DNA from: Cacajao melanocephalus
Lineage: Eukaryota > Chordata > Mammalia > Primates > Pitheciidae
Length of the DNA: 64,000 nt
Direction of reading: 5' to 3'
Assembly (NCBI GenBank): GCA_963573385.1
Contig: CAUYLG010047084.1
Span: 100,466 to 164,465, forward strand
Position 1 is the stretch's first letter. The number at the start of each line of letters is the position of its first letter. Under the pieces are notes generated by a model. It did not search any database, was not told the origin of the DNA, and saw nothing but the letters and a program-made list of their open reading frames with translations. The translations under genes and the position numbers were made by a program. Shown in pieces: positions 50,413-62,535 of this stretch.

Positions 50413-51779
50413 GTATATGGATTGTGATTATTCATAAGATTTTTGAAAAGGGGTTCCATTTCTTAAAAAGTTTTAAAAACACTGAATATAAAGTATATAT
50501 TACATTTCTTTCTCCTGAAATGTATTTCTTAGATTGCTACTCAGGTCTTCAATTTATTGGACTCATTTAAAATTCTAAAATTGTTCTTTTGCTGTCTTCA
50601 CACACATGTCCATATTCTTCTCCTGGCTCCCCACTTCTCCCTCTGAGCTTGGGATTTATGCAAGACAATAACAGGAACAATCTAATTTGGCAGCATAATA
50701 ACCAACCAAATATGTCTCTTCTGTTTTTCATTTTGCTTGATCATGTCAACATCAAAATGCAAGAATGGGTGAACTGTTTTGAAGTCTAGGTTTTGAAAAC
50801 ACTTGTTTACTGGTGTGGATGTGTGTGCTTTTGTATAGTTAACAATAATAACAGCTTTCTCTGCCATTTTTACACTTTCATTCCAAACCAAAATACGTTA
50901 AGCAGTTATGGTAGCAGCTAAAATTTTTGTGGAAGAATAAAAATGTGCATTAATACAATTTACTCTTATTTTATTAGTTTATGTAATCTTACATGGGCAA
51001 GGATCAACTCTTCTGTTGTATATAACTTTTTAATATGTTATTTGAACTTCATCAACAGCTTCTTGATTGGGTCTCAAGCATTAATCAGGCCCCTCACAAG
51101 TCCTGTAAGAGGCTTAAACATCTTGCATCCATCATAAAGAGTAAGTAGGACCATAATGACTAATCACATTAGCATAATTTAAAAATGTAGAGCGTGAATA
51201 GCTTTTTTCCCCAAGATTTGTAGTAAAAACATATGCACAATAAGACTGAAATGATTCATTACACCATTGGCTTGTTTATATTATAACATATTTATGTGCC
51301 CGGCAGAATGAAAGCATAAAACTGCCATTAATGAGTACAGGAAAGAGGTTCTGTTTTTAACTAAATTACGTGAATTCATAATGAATATATTTTTTAAAAA
51401 TTATTTTAAGGAAGGGATCTTGCTCTCGTGTTGTGTCCTTTTGGGACTTTGCAAAACCCATTCTCCTCATAGATCTTTTTAGTAATCTGCACTTTGCACT
51501 TTTCACTTAGGCTATAAACAAATTTAGCAATTTATGCATGAGTTTCTGCCCTTAAAGGCAAACAATGAGTTGCAGGTGGAGTCACTGTGTATTGCGGAAG
51601 CACATAGCTAAGGGAAAATGTATTCTTAGGGAAACAAACAAAAAGCAAACAAAAAAACCCACCTTTTTCTTTGTAGCCACTTAAAAATAAAAAATAAAAA
51701 ATCTTGCCACCCGAATGGATATGAGTTCACTGGTCCCCTCTCAGAACTTTGCGATGTCTGCTTTAGGATTGAATTTGCC
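50413..51779. other. Unassigned AT-rich sequence
   Basis: I recognise no repeat, RNA gene or exon in this 1.4-kb stretch. Confidence 0.4.
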
Positions 51780-52625
51780 TGCTAAATATTGTTTATTGAG
51801 TGCCAGGCACTGAGCGAGGTGCTTCAGAGGCAACAGTGAAAAATGACAAACACAGTCCTTGCCTTAACTGCCTTACCATCTAATAAGAAAAGCAGAAAGA
51901 GAAACAGACATTTAAATTATAGTATAAGGAGTTTTATCATGGAGGAACTAACAAGCAAGGCAATCACGTGCAAAGACAGTGTTGATACCTGGAAGGTAAG
52001 CAGGAGTTTGCCAGGTGAAAGGGTGTGAGCGTGCAGCCAGAACTGTTCCAGGCAAAAGGTAGTATTCTATGTGGAATGTTTAGGGAATATCATTATCAAA
52101 TAATTGCTGAATAAATGTTGACTGCATACAGCTAAACCATAAATTCCAAGAAAAAATATAGCAAGAAATGAAGCTAGAAAGTATTCAGGGGTCCAGATTT
52201 ATTCATTTAACAATATTCAGGAGCTAGGGAAATATCAGTATACAAAATAGACATGGTATCTGCTCTCAGGTAGCTTATAGGTTAGTTGGGGAAACAGATA
52301 AATATAATCACCATAATAATGTGAAATAATGAATGCAATGAGAAAAACAAATAAGTTGCTAAGAGAAAATAACAAGAGGAACTTACTTTAAATGGGATCA
52401 GGATGATGTCTCTCGAGGAGGTAAGATTTGAAGAACGAGCAGGAGGCAGATCCTGAAAGCCTGGAGAACCTTATTAAGGAGCTATAGCTTTATCTTGAGA
52501 GTTACCCATGTTTAAAGATTTTAAGCAGGGGAGAGATATCATCAATTTGCATTTTAGACCAATTACTCTGGCTGCTATGCTAAGTCTGGAGATGAATAAG
52601 GCAGGAGGTAGGGAAACCAGTTGGA
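51780..52625 (-). mobile_element. LINE-2, antisense, first block
   Basis: TTGAGTGCCAGGCACTGAGC, CAGTCCTTGCCTTAACTGCC, AAGATTTTAAGCAGGGGAGA and ATTACTCTGGCTGCTATGCT are the antisense L2 3' region in order. The copy continues on the other side of the LTR (CCAGTAATCTGGGTGAAAG). Confidence 0.78.
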
Positions 52626-52628
52626 TGG

Positions 52629-53046
52629 TGTGTTTGTCTGTTTCGTTGCTATAAATGAATGCCCAAGGCTGGGTAATTAATAAAGAATTAAGGTTTATTT
52701 GGCTCACAGTTCTGCAGGCTATACAGGCATGGTGCCATCATCTGTTCAGCTTCTTGTGAGGCCACAGGAAGTTTACAATCATGGTGGAAGTCAAGAGAGA
52801 AGCCAGCATGTCACACAGTGAGAGAGGGAGCAAGAGAGAGAAGGAGGAGGCGCCAGGCTCTTTTAAACAGCCGGATCCCGTGTGAACTCATCGAGTGAGA
52901 ACTCACTCATTACAGCGAGGACAGCATGAAGCCATTCATGAGGGATCTGCTCCCATGACCCAAACACCTTTCGCTACACACACCTTCAACACTGGGTGTT
53001 GCATTTCAGTATGAGATTTAGAGGGGACAAACATCCAAACTATAGC
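52629..53046 (-). mobile_element. MLT1/MST-type MaLR solo LTR, antisense, inside L2
   Basis: The plus strand reads TGTGTTTGTCTGTTTCGTTG, GGTTTATTTGGCTCACAGTT, CTGCAGGCTATACAGGCATG, GAACTCACTCATTACAGCGA, and CCATTCATGAGGGATCTGCT, and ends GGGACAAACATCCAAACTATAG. It interrupts an L2 copy whose text resumes directly after it. No clean TSD is visible. Confidence 0.9.
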
Positions 53047-53108
53047 TTTTCCAGTAATCTGGGTGAAAGATAATTTCCTAGTGCTAGAACATTTTAGTCA
53101 CTGTGGTA
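53047..53108 (-). mobile_element. LINE-2, antisense, block between LTR and mariner-like element
   Basis: CCAGTAATCTGGGTGAAAGA continues the L2 text that stops at the LTR. The block ends in GTGGTA, next to the DNA element. Confidence 0.65.
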
Positions 53109-53345
53109 TTAGGCTGGGATAGTATTGAAATACTTAGTTATTTTGGCATAAACATTGATCCGTCAGAATGGATGCAAGCCTTAGCACTAGAGCAGAGTGT
53201 TCAGGCATCTGCTAGACCAGGCTGGATGGGGCAGGTGGACCCCAGAGGTAGAGCCAGCACACTAGGAGCTTAGACCCACAGTTCTTTCAAACAAATATGG
53301 AAGTATTTCAGTATTTTAGCAACAAATGCGGCTATACCAGCCTAG
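53109..53345. mobile_element. Mariner-like non-autonomous element with terminal inverted repeats
   Basis: The left end TTAGGCTGGGATAG (53,109-53,122) is matched by the reversed right end CTAGGCTGGTATAG (53,332-53,345), 12 of 14 bases. Further in, GTATTGAAATACTT on the left (53,122-53,135) matches ATACTGAAATACTT reversed on the right, offset by about 18 bp. A TA dinucleotide precedes the left end. The interior (about 150 bp) has no coding capacity. The element breaks the L2 copy. Confidence 0.7.
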
Positions 53346-54060
53346 GAATTAGGTATGGAGAGCCAGGAAAAGATTCAGGAGATGATTAGGAAAGAGAAGG
53401 CTTATGTTTTGGTAATGCAATAGAATGCCAAAGAGAGGAGTTAATGATTAGGCTCTGGTTTCTGCTTGGGAAACTGGGTAAACTCATGTCTATATTTATT
53501 CATTCATATTTGTCCAGCACTTTACATTTAAGACATATCTATCTAAGAGACTTGCAATGTCAAGTGGGCAATTGGATATATGAGTAAAGAACTGGGGGAA
53601 TGACCTGGGGTGAAAAAGTACGTTTGGGAGTTTCCAGCATAAAGCTATCATTTAAAGCTACAGAATAGATAAAGCTAGGGAGAGAAGCAATAGAACCTGG
53701 GACAGAGCCCTGAGCAACTCCATCATGTAGTTTGTGATGAGGAGAAGGAGCCATTGATAGTTGACAAGTATTCCTGCTGAAGGAAAGAAATCAGTCTTGG
53801 AAGGTTTCAGAAGCGAGTGGAGAGTATTTCCAGAAGGAGGAGGGAGCGGCTGGCTGTGTTGAAAGCTGTGTAGAGATTGAGTAAGAAAGAAAAGACTGGA
53901 GTCTCTGAGGGATTTAGCAACATGGAGATCGGCAGTGACCTTGATAAGTGCAATTTAGTGGGTGGTAAGCACAGAGGTCGGTTTGTCTAGAGTTGAAGGT
54001 AAATGAGCAGTAGAGAAAGAGAGATGGTGAGTACAAAACAACTTTCTGCAGTGATGTGGG
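53346..54060 (-). mobile_element. LINE-2, antisense, final block
   Basis: AAGTGGGCAATTGGATATAT, GACAGAGCCCTGAGCAACTC, AGTTGACAAGTATTCCTGCT, GGATTTAGCAACATGGAGAT, and CAGTGACCTTGATAAGTGCA follow antisense L2 in order. Confidence 0.8.
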
Positions 54061-54144
54061 CTTCTTTGATTTTTATTTAGGGGAGAGACTTGAGCAAGTT
54101 TAATTGCAAGTGGGGGAGCCATTAAGATACTTTGATAGATTCTA

Positions 54145-54345
54145 AGAGTCTGCAAACTAGGGCTCCTGTCTATTTCTGTAAGGAAAATTGGAAGACAGCC
54201 ACTCTCATTTAATTATGTATTGTCTGTGACTGCTTTTGTGCTACAAGGGCATAGTTTAATGTTGTGACAGAGACCTATGGCCCACAAAACAAAAATGTTT
54301 ACTCTCTGGTTCTTTATAGAAAAAGTTTGCCGATCTCTGGATTAA
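54145..54345 (-). mobile_element. hAT-like non-autonomous DNA element, copy 2
   Basis: GTCTGCAAACTAGGGCTCCT, TGACTGCTTTTGTGCTACAA, GTTGTGACAGAGACCTATGG, and AAAAAGTTTGCCGATCTCTGG identify the same family as 37,825, in the same orientation. Confidence 0.8.
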
Positions 54346-54589
54346 GCTAAAATATTACTTGCCCTTGCCCATTTAATTTCCCCAGAAAACCCAAATAAAT
54401 ACATATGTATATAAATGCATGCATAAGCACATAAACCAAATAAAGACTCGTTTCCCAAGGCAAAAGTGCTGTGGAAATTCCCTCTAGCCAGTTTACCAAT
54501 TTATCACCAAAAAAAGACGGAAAGACTTTGCTCTTCTGTCAATAATACACTTACAGCTGTTGTTGACAATAGAAATTGGCCCATTGTAG

Positions 54590-54665
54590 TCACTACTACA
54601 TACCTAGTACCTGGTGCTGAGCCTGACACATAGTAGGTGTCCAATATGTATTGTTTGAATCAAGG
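54590..54665 (+). repeat. L2/MIR 3'-tail fragment
   Basis: CCTGGTGCTGAGCCTGACAC, then ATAGTAGGTGTCCAATATG and TTGTTTGAATCAAGGAAGG, match the L2 3' terminus. Confidence 0.65.
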
Positions 54666-55168
54666 AAGGAAAGGTACCAGGTACTTTAGTACAGGATTGC
54701 TTGGAGCAAGAAGCAGAGGATCTTTCCTACATTTGGGTAGACAGCAGAGAATTCCCAGGGTAAATGAGCTTATGTGGAGCTATCCCAGTGAGGTTTTTGG
54801 AACCTGGAATAAGTCACATTTCTCTAGAATTAATTTGAGAGGTGAAGGGGGATGTGTTGGGGAGATGAGGCCAAAGCTTATGTCAAGGGTAAGTTCAATA
54901 TGGAAACAAAGTCACAAAGAGGCAGTGTGTAGCTTGGCTGCAAGAAAAGGCCATCCCTGCAGCTCTTTATTTGTTGCAATGAAACAGCAAAGACAAATGA
55001 GCTGAATTTATATACAGTCCAAGCCAACTTATCCCTCAGGAGTAGGACCAGGAGTTGGTCTGTTAAAAAGTAGGTTAAAACAACAAGTCAAAAAATGCAA
55101 TTTTCCACATGCATTTTAACTGAAAAAAAAAGTATATGTCATCAATTGGCCAATCCTTTGACATAGGG
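54666..55168. other. Unassigned sequence
   Basis: A 122-codon open frame (54,637-55,005) begins inside the L2 tail and has no family resemblance. I do not call it a gene. Confidence 0.4.
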
Positions 55169-55184
55169 GCAAGGCCTTTTCTTT

Positions 55185-55501
55185 TTCTGTTTCTCTTATT
55201 CTTTTTTTTTAATTGTGACAAGGACAGGGTCTTGCTCTGTCACCCATGCTGGAGTACAATGGTGTGATAATAGTTCTCTGCAGCCTTGACCTCCTGGGCT
55301 CAAGTGATCCTCCCACCTCAGTCCCCCAAGTAGCTGGGACTGCAGGCACAGGCCACCACATCTGGCTAATTTTTAAATTTTTTTTGTAGCGATGAGTCTC
55401 ATATTGCCCACAGTGGTCTTGAACTCCTGGGATTAAGTGATCCTCTTGCTTCAGCCTCCCAAAGTGCTAGACTTGCAGGCCCAAGTTACCATGCCTGGCC
55501 A
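55185..55501 (-). mobile_element. Alu (J-type), antisense, with perfect TSD
   Basis: It runs from a T-rich start through GGACAGGGTCTTGCTCTGTC and CTGGGCTCAAGTGATCC (J-type) to TTACCATGCCTGGCC. A perfect 16-bp target duplication GCAAGGCCTTTTCTTT lies at 55,169-55,184 and 55,502-55,517. Confidence 0.97.
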
Positions 55502-55517
55502 GCAAGGCCTTTTCTTT

Positions 55518-56724
55518 GAGCACAGGACATCACTCTTGAATAAAGCACACCTCCTACATATTAACTAAGATTTAAAATATGGATTTCTTTAAAGGAGGTG
55601 AGAGTTTATAGAGAAATGGGAAGAAATCTGAGCACAGTATCCTTCCAGATTTTTTCCTACAATATTTTGCCATGGTATCACTCACACTTTGTGATGCTTT
55701 CAACTTGTTTTCATAGAAACAGTTTTCTTCATATTTTGTTGATTTATATAATATTTAATGAAATCACATCATTATTATAATAAAATCCAACTATCATAAA
55801 CAGATGTAGGAACTAAAAACTGCTTCTCAAGGATCACACAATTCATATCAGAGAGTAGCCTACTAACTTTGTTCTGTGTTGGGGAGTGTTATGATACAAA
55901 GAGAATAGAGGCTCACTGATTCTGGTGAGTCCAAGAATGGGAGGCAGCTTAAGACTGTTTTTGGTAAGGGTGATACAAGTATGTTACAGGCCACAGCTGG
56001 TGCTCCTTGAGTCACTGATAAGCTGCCAGAATGGCTGGGTCCCCTGAATATTGACTTGGGGCAGCTGTACCAAGTCATCCCACTCTAGGGACCTTGGAGT
56101 ATTGTGTGTTGGAAAGCACGTATTAAGCACTTGATGTAGCTGCTTCTAGAATACAGTATGTGGAATAATAGATGACTCCTCCTAACAATGCAACTTTCAG
56201 AGAATTACAACTGGTGAAAAACCAGCCTTACTTATCCCATAGCAGATTTAGCTTTGGAAGGTATACTTAAAATTCTCCAACTGCTGGATCTAGACAGAGA
56301 CAGTAAAATCTCAGTAAACATATTCTGTCAGCTTGTTACCTGGTAACTAACAAAGAATACCCAAAATAGTAGGCAGAAATCACTGAATAATATAAAAGTC
56401 AGGAATCATAGTAGTGGTTAATATATTACCGTGAACTGAGACTGGGAAGCCCTCTGTTTTCCATCAAATGCCTACCCAGCTTTCTAACTTATTTTTACTA
56501 AATTTGGGCTGATAAAAATCACTCTATTCTCTACTCCAATATTTTGGAAAATTATTTCCAATGTGGAAATGAGAAAAATAAGATTGCCTTGTAAAATCAA
56601 GACTAGCATTGATCAAAAATAGATATTCAGCATCTCAAGAGACAGAATATTCCCAATATAAGAACATTTATAATATTAAATATTTTATATGGAGATATTT
56701 AATGGTAGAAGTTGAAGAAGCCTA
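55518..56724. other. Unassigned AT-rich sequence
   Basis: I recognise no repeat, RNA gene or exon in this stretch. Confidence 0.4.
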
Positions 56725-56880
56725 AAAAGTCCAGATGCCTTCTTTGACAGATGCAGATATTAAGGCCTAGAAAGGTTACATGATTTAGTCAAGGACCCGT
56801 GGCCGGTTATGAGCCAATCCAGCTTATAAGCCAAGTCTCTCAGGTCCTAATCTAATGTTTTTCTCATTATAACACCTTCC
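56725..56880 (-). mobile_element. MIR fragment, antisense
   Basis: ACAGATGCAGATATTAAGGC, CTAGAAAGGTTACATGATTT and AGTCAAGGACCCGTGGCCGG are the reversed MIR core. Confidence 0.75.
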
Positions 56881-57619
56881 TTCTACATGAAATCTTCTGA
56901 TAAGTCGGAGTCACTCCATCTTAGTGACCTGGCTACTGGAGCTGAGTAATAAATGACTTCATAACTCAGTGATGTAACACAACCATTTAATATGCTCACC
57001 GACTCTGTGCATCATAGATTTTGCACACGGCACTGTTGAGCTGGCTTGGCCCTGGTCTTCTCTCCAAAGCTGAGGGCTGGGGTTATTTGAAGGCTCATTC
57101 ACATGTCTGCTAGTTGACCCATCTTGGAAGTCACACAGCATGACTTCCACTCTTTTCCTTTTTTGTTGAGGCAATCATAAAAGTGCACCCCAGTACAAAG
57201 AGTTAGATGTCACCTCTTGAAGGGAAGTAGCAAGATCCTAGAAGAGCATGTGAGACCAGCAATATTGCTGTGACTACTTTTGGGAATTACAGTTTGCTAC
57301 AATTAAGAATTAAAGGAATTATTTGCAAGAAGAAAACTGGAGGGAAAAAAGAGGCAGAACAACAATAACAAATCATACCTGCAAAGCTGAGTGTACCTAC
57401 TTCCATTTCTCTCCCTCTGGGGAACTTTGCAATCTGTGCTTACTGCAAATTGAATAGGAATAAAGCATTTTAACTCAACATGATTGAAGCTTTTATTTCA
57501 TTTAACTGTCTAGTTTGGTGTGTTGGAAAGTATGTTTTATAGGATATATATCCCTAGCATAAAAGCCTTCACAATGAGGAAAAAGGGAGAAATTATTTTA
57601 ATTGAAGAAATTATTTTTT
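56881..57619. other. Unassigned sequence
   Basis: I recognise nothing in this stretch. Confidence 0.35.
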
Positions 57620-57940
57620 TGAAAAATAGCTTATGTACTAGACTATAAAGAAAACATCAATAAATCTCTTAAAACACAAAGTGCACTGACATATTCTCTG
57701 ACCACAGAATAATAAAACTACAAATCAAGAACAAACATTTCAACAAAAATTTCCCACCCACTTGAAAATACAAAAATACAGTTTCCATATTCTTTTGGGC
57801 ATAAAGAGGGAAATATGATTGCAATTACAGAATATATAGAAAATAAGAATGAAGACACTACAAATTAAGTCATGGGATGTGACAAAAGCTAGATTTAAAT
57901 GGCATGTACACCAACAAGGAATGAATAAATGACAACAGCA
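57620..57940 (+). mobile_element. LINE-1 ORF2 fragment, sense
   Basis: CTGACCACAGAATAATAAAAC, TACAAATCAAGAACAAACAT, GTCATGGGATGTGACAAAAG and CTAGATTTAAATGGCATGTAC match a decayed L1 ORF2 segment. Confidence 0.75.
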
Positions 57941-57949
57941 GCAGCAGCA

Positions 57950-58130
57950 ATGGCTGACACCTCATGTGTTGGACACTTGTCTCGGAGCTTTACACGTATA
58001 AATTCATTTACTCCTCACAACAACCTATCGGTAGATACTATTATGCTTACCCTCATTTTCCTCTGAGGAGGAAATGGATGTGCAGAAGGAATGAGTGATT
58101 GGAGCAAGATTGTGCAACTAGCCCCTATCA
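57950..58130 (-). mobile_element. MIR, antisense
   Basis: TTGGACACTTGTCTCGGAGC, TTTACACGTATAAATTCATT, CTCCTCACAACAACCTATCG, and GAGGAGGAAATGGATGTGC are the reversed MIR 3' half. Confidence 0.8.
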
Positions 58131-58134
58131 TATG

Positions 58135-59030
58135 CCAAGCAGTGTCCAGGCACTAAGGTTGCAAAGATGACCCAGACAGGCAAAGTCCATGCTCTTTAAC
58201 AGCTCCTCATTACTGCTGGGCAGGGTGAGAGTTCTACTTCCCACTGGGCCTCCACTGATGCCTCCCTGGCAGGGAGGGGGAGAAGTGCCTCATAACTGCG
58301 CTACATGACGCCTCCACTGATATTGGAGTGAGGAGGTGGTCTCATTTCCACTGGGTCATGGTGGAAACCCTGAAGCTCCACCAGGTCTCCTCTGATTGCA
58401 CCCCAGTGGGGGAGTGGGAGTGGAAGTCCAAGCTCCTTATGTGGTGTCTACTGGTACTGGAGAGGGCAATGTTGGAGGAAAGCATGTGTCATTACTGCCT
58501 GGCACTCCCTACTTAGCATTCTTTCATAGCACCTTGGACAGCATGTTGGAGGGTCCTCAGTGTAGCCTAGCGGAGGGTTGGAGTCTCGGCTTCCTAGTAG
58601 AACTTGGTTGGCGTGGGTAGGAATCAGGCCGCCACAGTTTTCCTGTGGTTTTTGGAGTAGTTATTGTCTAAAAATTTTCTGTTTTACTAGGCTGACCCTT
58701 TCCTGGTTGTTTGGCTTGAGAGATCCTGCTTTTGTTGAGGCTTTTTTTTTGTCTGTGCCTGTTGGTGTTTGTGGCTTACAAGTTTATTCAGCTCAAAGCC
58801 TGGGATATAGGAGGCAAACAAACAGAAAGCACACGGAACTATCACTACGTTGTTCCTCAAGTTCCGAAGCCCCCAGCTGGACTGCCTTCTCTCCACCTTT
58901 CAATGTTTTAATGTTTCTTTTATGTGTAATGCCAAGAGGTTTTCATTTGATTTAGCTGGAGGAGTAGGGAAAAGTATGTCTATTACATCTTCCCAGAAAC
59001 AGAAGTCTCCTGTTTTGTTTTAAGAAAAAA
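58135..59030 (-). repeat. Probable old LINE-1 5' region, antisense
   Basis: From about 58,670 the text (CCTTTCCTGGTTGTTTGGCT, CAAGTTTATTCAGCTCAAAG, ATTACATCTTCCCAGAAACAG) recalls reversed L1M 5' sequence. The 58,200-58,650 part is unassigned and GC-richer than its surroundings. Overlapping open frames up to 125 codons on the plus strand have no recognised similarity. Confidence 0.3.
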
Positions 59031-59700
59031 AAACTCTGACAGCACATGCTCATTCTCAGACCAGAAAGACAAACAGAATGACGACAGAGAGTTATATATA
59101 ATGATGGATAGAGGGGGAAAGTGAGATCCACGCACTCAAGTGTTTTTCACTTTTGCATTTGTCACTTTGACAGTTCGGCAAAGTTACGAGAAGGAAAGCT
59201 AAGAATCTACAGTGCTGCAGATTCAGGGAGTTTAGTGGATTTGGTGGTGGGTGAATGAGAAAGCTCTTCAGTGATGGATTCTATTGTCTCCAATAGAATA
59301 GAACAGAATCCACCAATTGAGAAAGGAAAGGCTCAGGGAAGGCTAGGGATTTGAAGAGAGGAAGGCATGAATCAGTTGCTTTGAAAGGTGGTAGAGTAAA
59401 CTGACTAGAGAAATATAGTCGGATTGTTGAGCACACTGAAGCCACATACATTTTGAAGGAAATCAGGTCAGCATAGTTGCTTGTTACCTTCCAGAGCTAG
59501 GTACAGAGTAGGCTGGTAGATTTAGGTTTAATCAGTCGTTGTTGCCAGATTAAATATTAGAAGGGAAAAGGAATAAGGACATTGAAGATGGGTGTAAAGG
59601 AGTGATTATGATGATGGAATACAGGATCAGTACCACAGCATGGCACAATTGCAGAAGGCACATTGTATTTTGCAACACAATTACCCTGCATAGATTCTAA
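59031..59700. other. Unassigned sequence
   Basis: A small perfect inverted repeat (ATTCTATTG/CAATAGAAT, about 59,279-59,299) is present. I recognise nothing else. Confidence 0.35.
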
Positions 59701-60004
59701 TCTGGCTGTGTGCGGTGGCTCAGGCTTGTAATCAATACCAGCACTTTGGGAGGTGGGAGAATCACTTGAGCTCAGAAGTTCGAGACCAGCTTGGGAAACA
59801 TAGTGAGACCTTGTCTCTAGAAAAAATTTAAAACTTAGCAAGGTATGGTGGTGCACATCTATAGTCCCAGCTACTCAGGAGGCTACAGGCAGGAGGATTA
59901 CTTGAGCCCAGGAAATTGAGGCTGCAGTGAGCTGTAACTGTGCTACTGAACTCCAGTCTGTGTGACAGAGCAAAACCATGTCTCAAATAACAATAACAAT
60001 AATA
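59701..60004 (+). mobile_element. Alu (J-type), sense
   Basis: It runs from CTGGCTGTGTGCGGTGGCTC through AACATAGTGAGACCTTGTC and GAGGCTGCAGTGAGCTG to CAAAACCATGTCTC and an AAT/AAC tail. Confidence 0.93.
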
Positions 60005-60929
60005 AATTTTTGAGATGAATTTGAGAAGATGGACAGTGAACGTGAACATATGGGGTGAATGGGTTGGCAGTCCTAATAGAGTTGAATAATTCTTAAAATA
60101 GAACTGATAAGTTAGAGACACTCAAAGACAAGAGAAGTTGGACATAGGGTAGATATTTGAAATTTAGGAGGTGAAACAGAGATTGGAAATGAAAAGCTCT
60201 AGGGTATGAGAATAGGTAGCTGAAGTGGGGTGGATGGAAGACCACTGGCAAACTAGATATCCTTACCAACCCTCCTATTGAGAATAATTAAAAATAGTGA
60301 ATAAAATATAGAAATATATCTTAAAATGCCTCAATGAACTGGAAATAAAATGAGGCCAAAACAAATTCAAAGCAAGGCCCTAGTGAGATGACCTAGGTGC
60401 TAATGCTGGCTTCTGTACTGAGGAGTTTTGACAGATCCAGGGGATCTTAAGCTCCAGTTTTCACAGCCTTGTGAGATGTGGACAATAGGTCACAAAGCCC
60501 AGGTCCAGCCCAAAGAAGGTAGTCTAAAAGACAACATCCTACATAAAGCTCAAATTGCCCCCACAGCAGACAAGAAGAAAATTTGCTTATCTTAAAACTT
60601 GGCACTGGGCAAAGGGGAAGGAAAATCTCCCCAAAAGTTTATAAGTGCAAGCCAGCCCTTATGTGGGAGTTTTGCTGCCTTTTACTACCTGGGTGGTCTG
60701 GAAAAACTTCAAGCTGAGAATTTAGTTTAAAGTGGCCCTCCTTCAGTAGTACCCGTGGGCATCTGGCAGAAACAAATGCAAATCCTCTTTAAATGAACTC
60801 CCTTCAATCTAGGCTTCAAAGAATTCCCATAGAAATATGAATCCACAGTTAAGAAACAAAGGCACCATGAATGACACCCAACACAAATAGTGAGCTTCTG
60901 AATATCGCCCACAAAAAACTTTAGTCAGG
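60005..60929. other. Unassigned, possibly LINE-1 5' sequence
   Basis: The text directly upstream of the L1 ORF2 block may be part of the same or another old L1, but I cannot support it firmly. Confidence 0.3.
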
Positions 60930-62535
60930 TACTAGAAAGATAGTACAAAATTTATATACAATTTGTAAGGATTAGACGTGCAGAAATTAGGAGTCATCAT
61001 TTGCAGATGATGATTTTTTTAAATATAGAAAATACAAAAGAATCTACATACAAATTAGAATTAAGCCTTTTATCAAAATTACTACTTATAAGGTTAATAA
61101 TTTAAAAATGAATTTCTATATAGCCACAAATAAAAACAGGTAACATTTACAATACTACAAACATATTAAATACCTAGGGATGAATTTAACAAAATATGTA
61201 TAAGACCTGTACACAAAAAAAATCATAAAATTATTGACAGAAATTAAAGGAGGTTTACGTACGTAGAAAGAGATACTATGTTTATGGATAGGAAGATTCA
61301 GTATTGTAGTTTTCACTTTTGTTGTACTTGACCAATATATTTAATTCACTTACACTCAAATCCCAACAAGGTGGGGTTTTTTGTTTTGTTTTGTTTTTCA
61401 AGGTTTTTTTTTCTTTTTAGGAGGAAGGGTTGAGGAATGAATGGTGGAACCTGGCAGGTTGCTTGTCAAATGTATCAGAGTTGACTGATCAGAGGTGAAA
61501 AATCAGTTGGGAAAGCATAGGCTTTAAATATATGATGCTGAAATGACTAGTTATTCCTAGGGGAAAAGTCAGTTTGAACCCCTATCTCACACCACATGCC
61601 AAAAAATCAATTCTGGTTGGATTAAAGACTTAGCTTTAGGTAGAGCTTTAAAACTTTGGAAGATAATAGAAGAGAATGACCTTTTCAAAAGGAAGGGAAG
61701 GGTTTCTGAAGCTAAACGAAAAAGCACAGACAGTAAAGGAAATTACTAAAGTCAACTACATTAAAGTTAAAAACTTCTGTACATCAAGAGCCACCTAAAG
61801 AGAGAAAAAGATGAGCCACAAACTGGGAGAGGGGGTTTGTGACAAAAAATTAGCATCCAGACTACATAAAAACTGTAAGCCCATAAGAAAAAATACAGCC
61901 TAATTCATTTTAAATGGGAAAAGGATTTAAATGGGCACTTCACTGAAGAGAGAACACAAATGGTGAATAAACATATGAAAATATACTTAACTTCATTTGT
62001 GATCAGGAAAATGCAAATTAAAACCACAATGGCATATTATTTCAATCCTATTAGTTTGGCAAAAGTTTTAAAATGTCAAATAACAAGAATGAGAAAAGAT
62101 GTGGAACCAATGAATTTTTATACACTGTTAATGAGACTGTAAATTATTTCAACCATTTTGGAAGAAAATTTGCCATTATCTAAAAGGTTGAAAATGTGCA
62201 TGCCTTTGATCCAGTAATTCCACTCTTGATATTTGACCAAGAGAAACTCTTATACACATGTACTGCAACACAGGTACAAGGATGTTCATAGTAACACTGC
62301 TTGTAATAGCAAAATCTATTCATTAACAGGAGAATAGATTTAAAATATGGTATATACATATAATTGAATACAACAGTAAAAATGGATACATTGTAGCTCT
62401 GTGCAACAACATGGATCCATCTCAGGAAAACATTGAGTGGAAAAAGCAAGTCACGAAAAAATCTCTACAGTAAAATTTCAATTTATATAGTTCAAAACCA
62501 TGCAAAATTGCATATTATATATGTTCAGGCATATG
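60930..62535 (+). mobile_element. LINE-1 (L1M) ORF2 3' half, sense
   Basis: ORF2 landmarks in order are TATAGCCACAAATAAAAACAG, ACCTAGGGATGAATTTAAC, TTATGGATAGGAAGATTCAG, CAAATCCCAACAAGGTGGGG, GACTACATAAAAACTGTAAG, GGAAAATGCAAATTAAAACC, TGTTAATGAGACTGTAAATT, and ATAGCAAAATCTATTCATTA. It is old and interrupted by many stops. A GTTTT microsatellite lies near 61,380-61,420. Confidence 0.88.

Noticed and set aside
54637..55005. 122-codon plus-strand frame
   Set aside because: It starts inside an L2 3' tail and has no family signature, splice-site support or obvious domain.
58328..58955. Overlapping 62-125-codon plus-strand frames in a GC-richer block
   Set aside because: They are in different frames, resemble nothing known, and part of the block looks like reversed L1 5' sequence.
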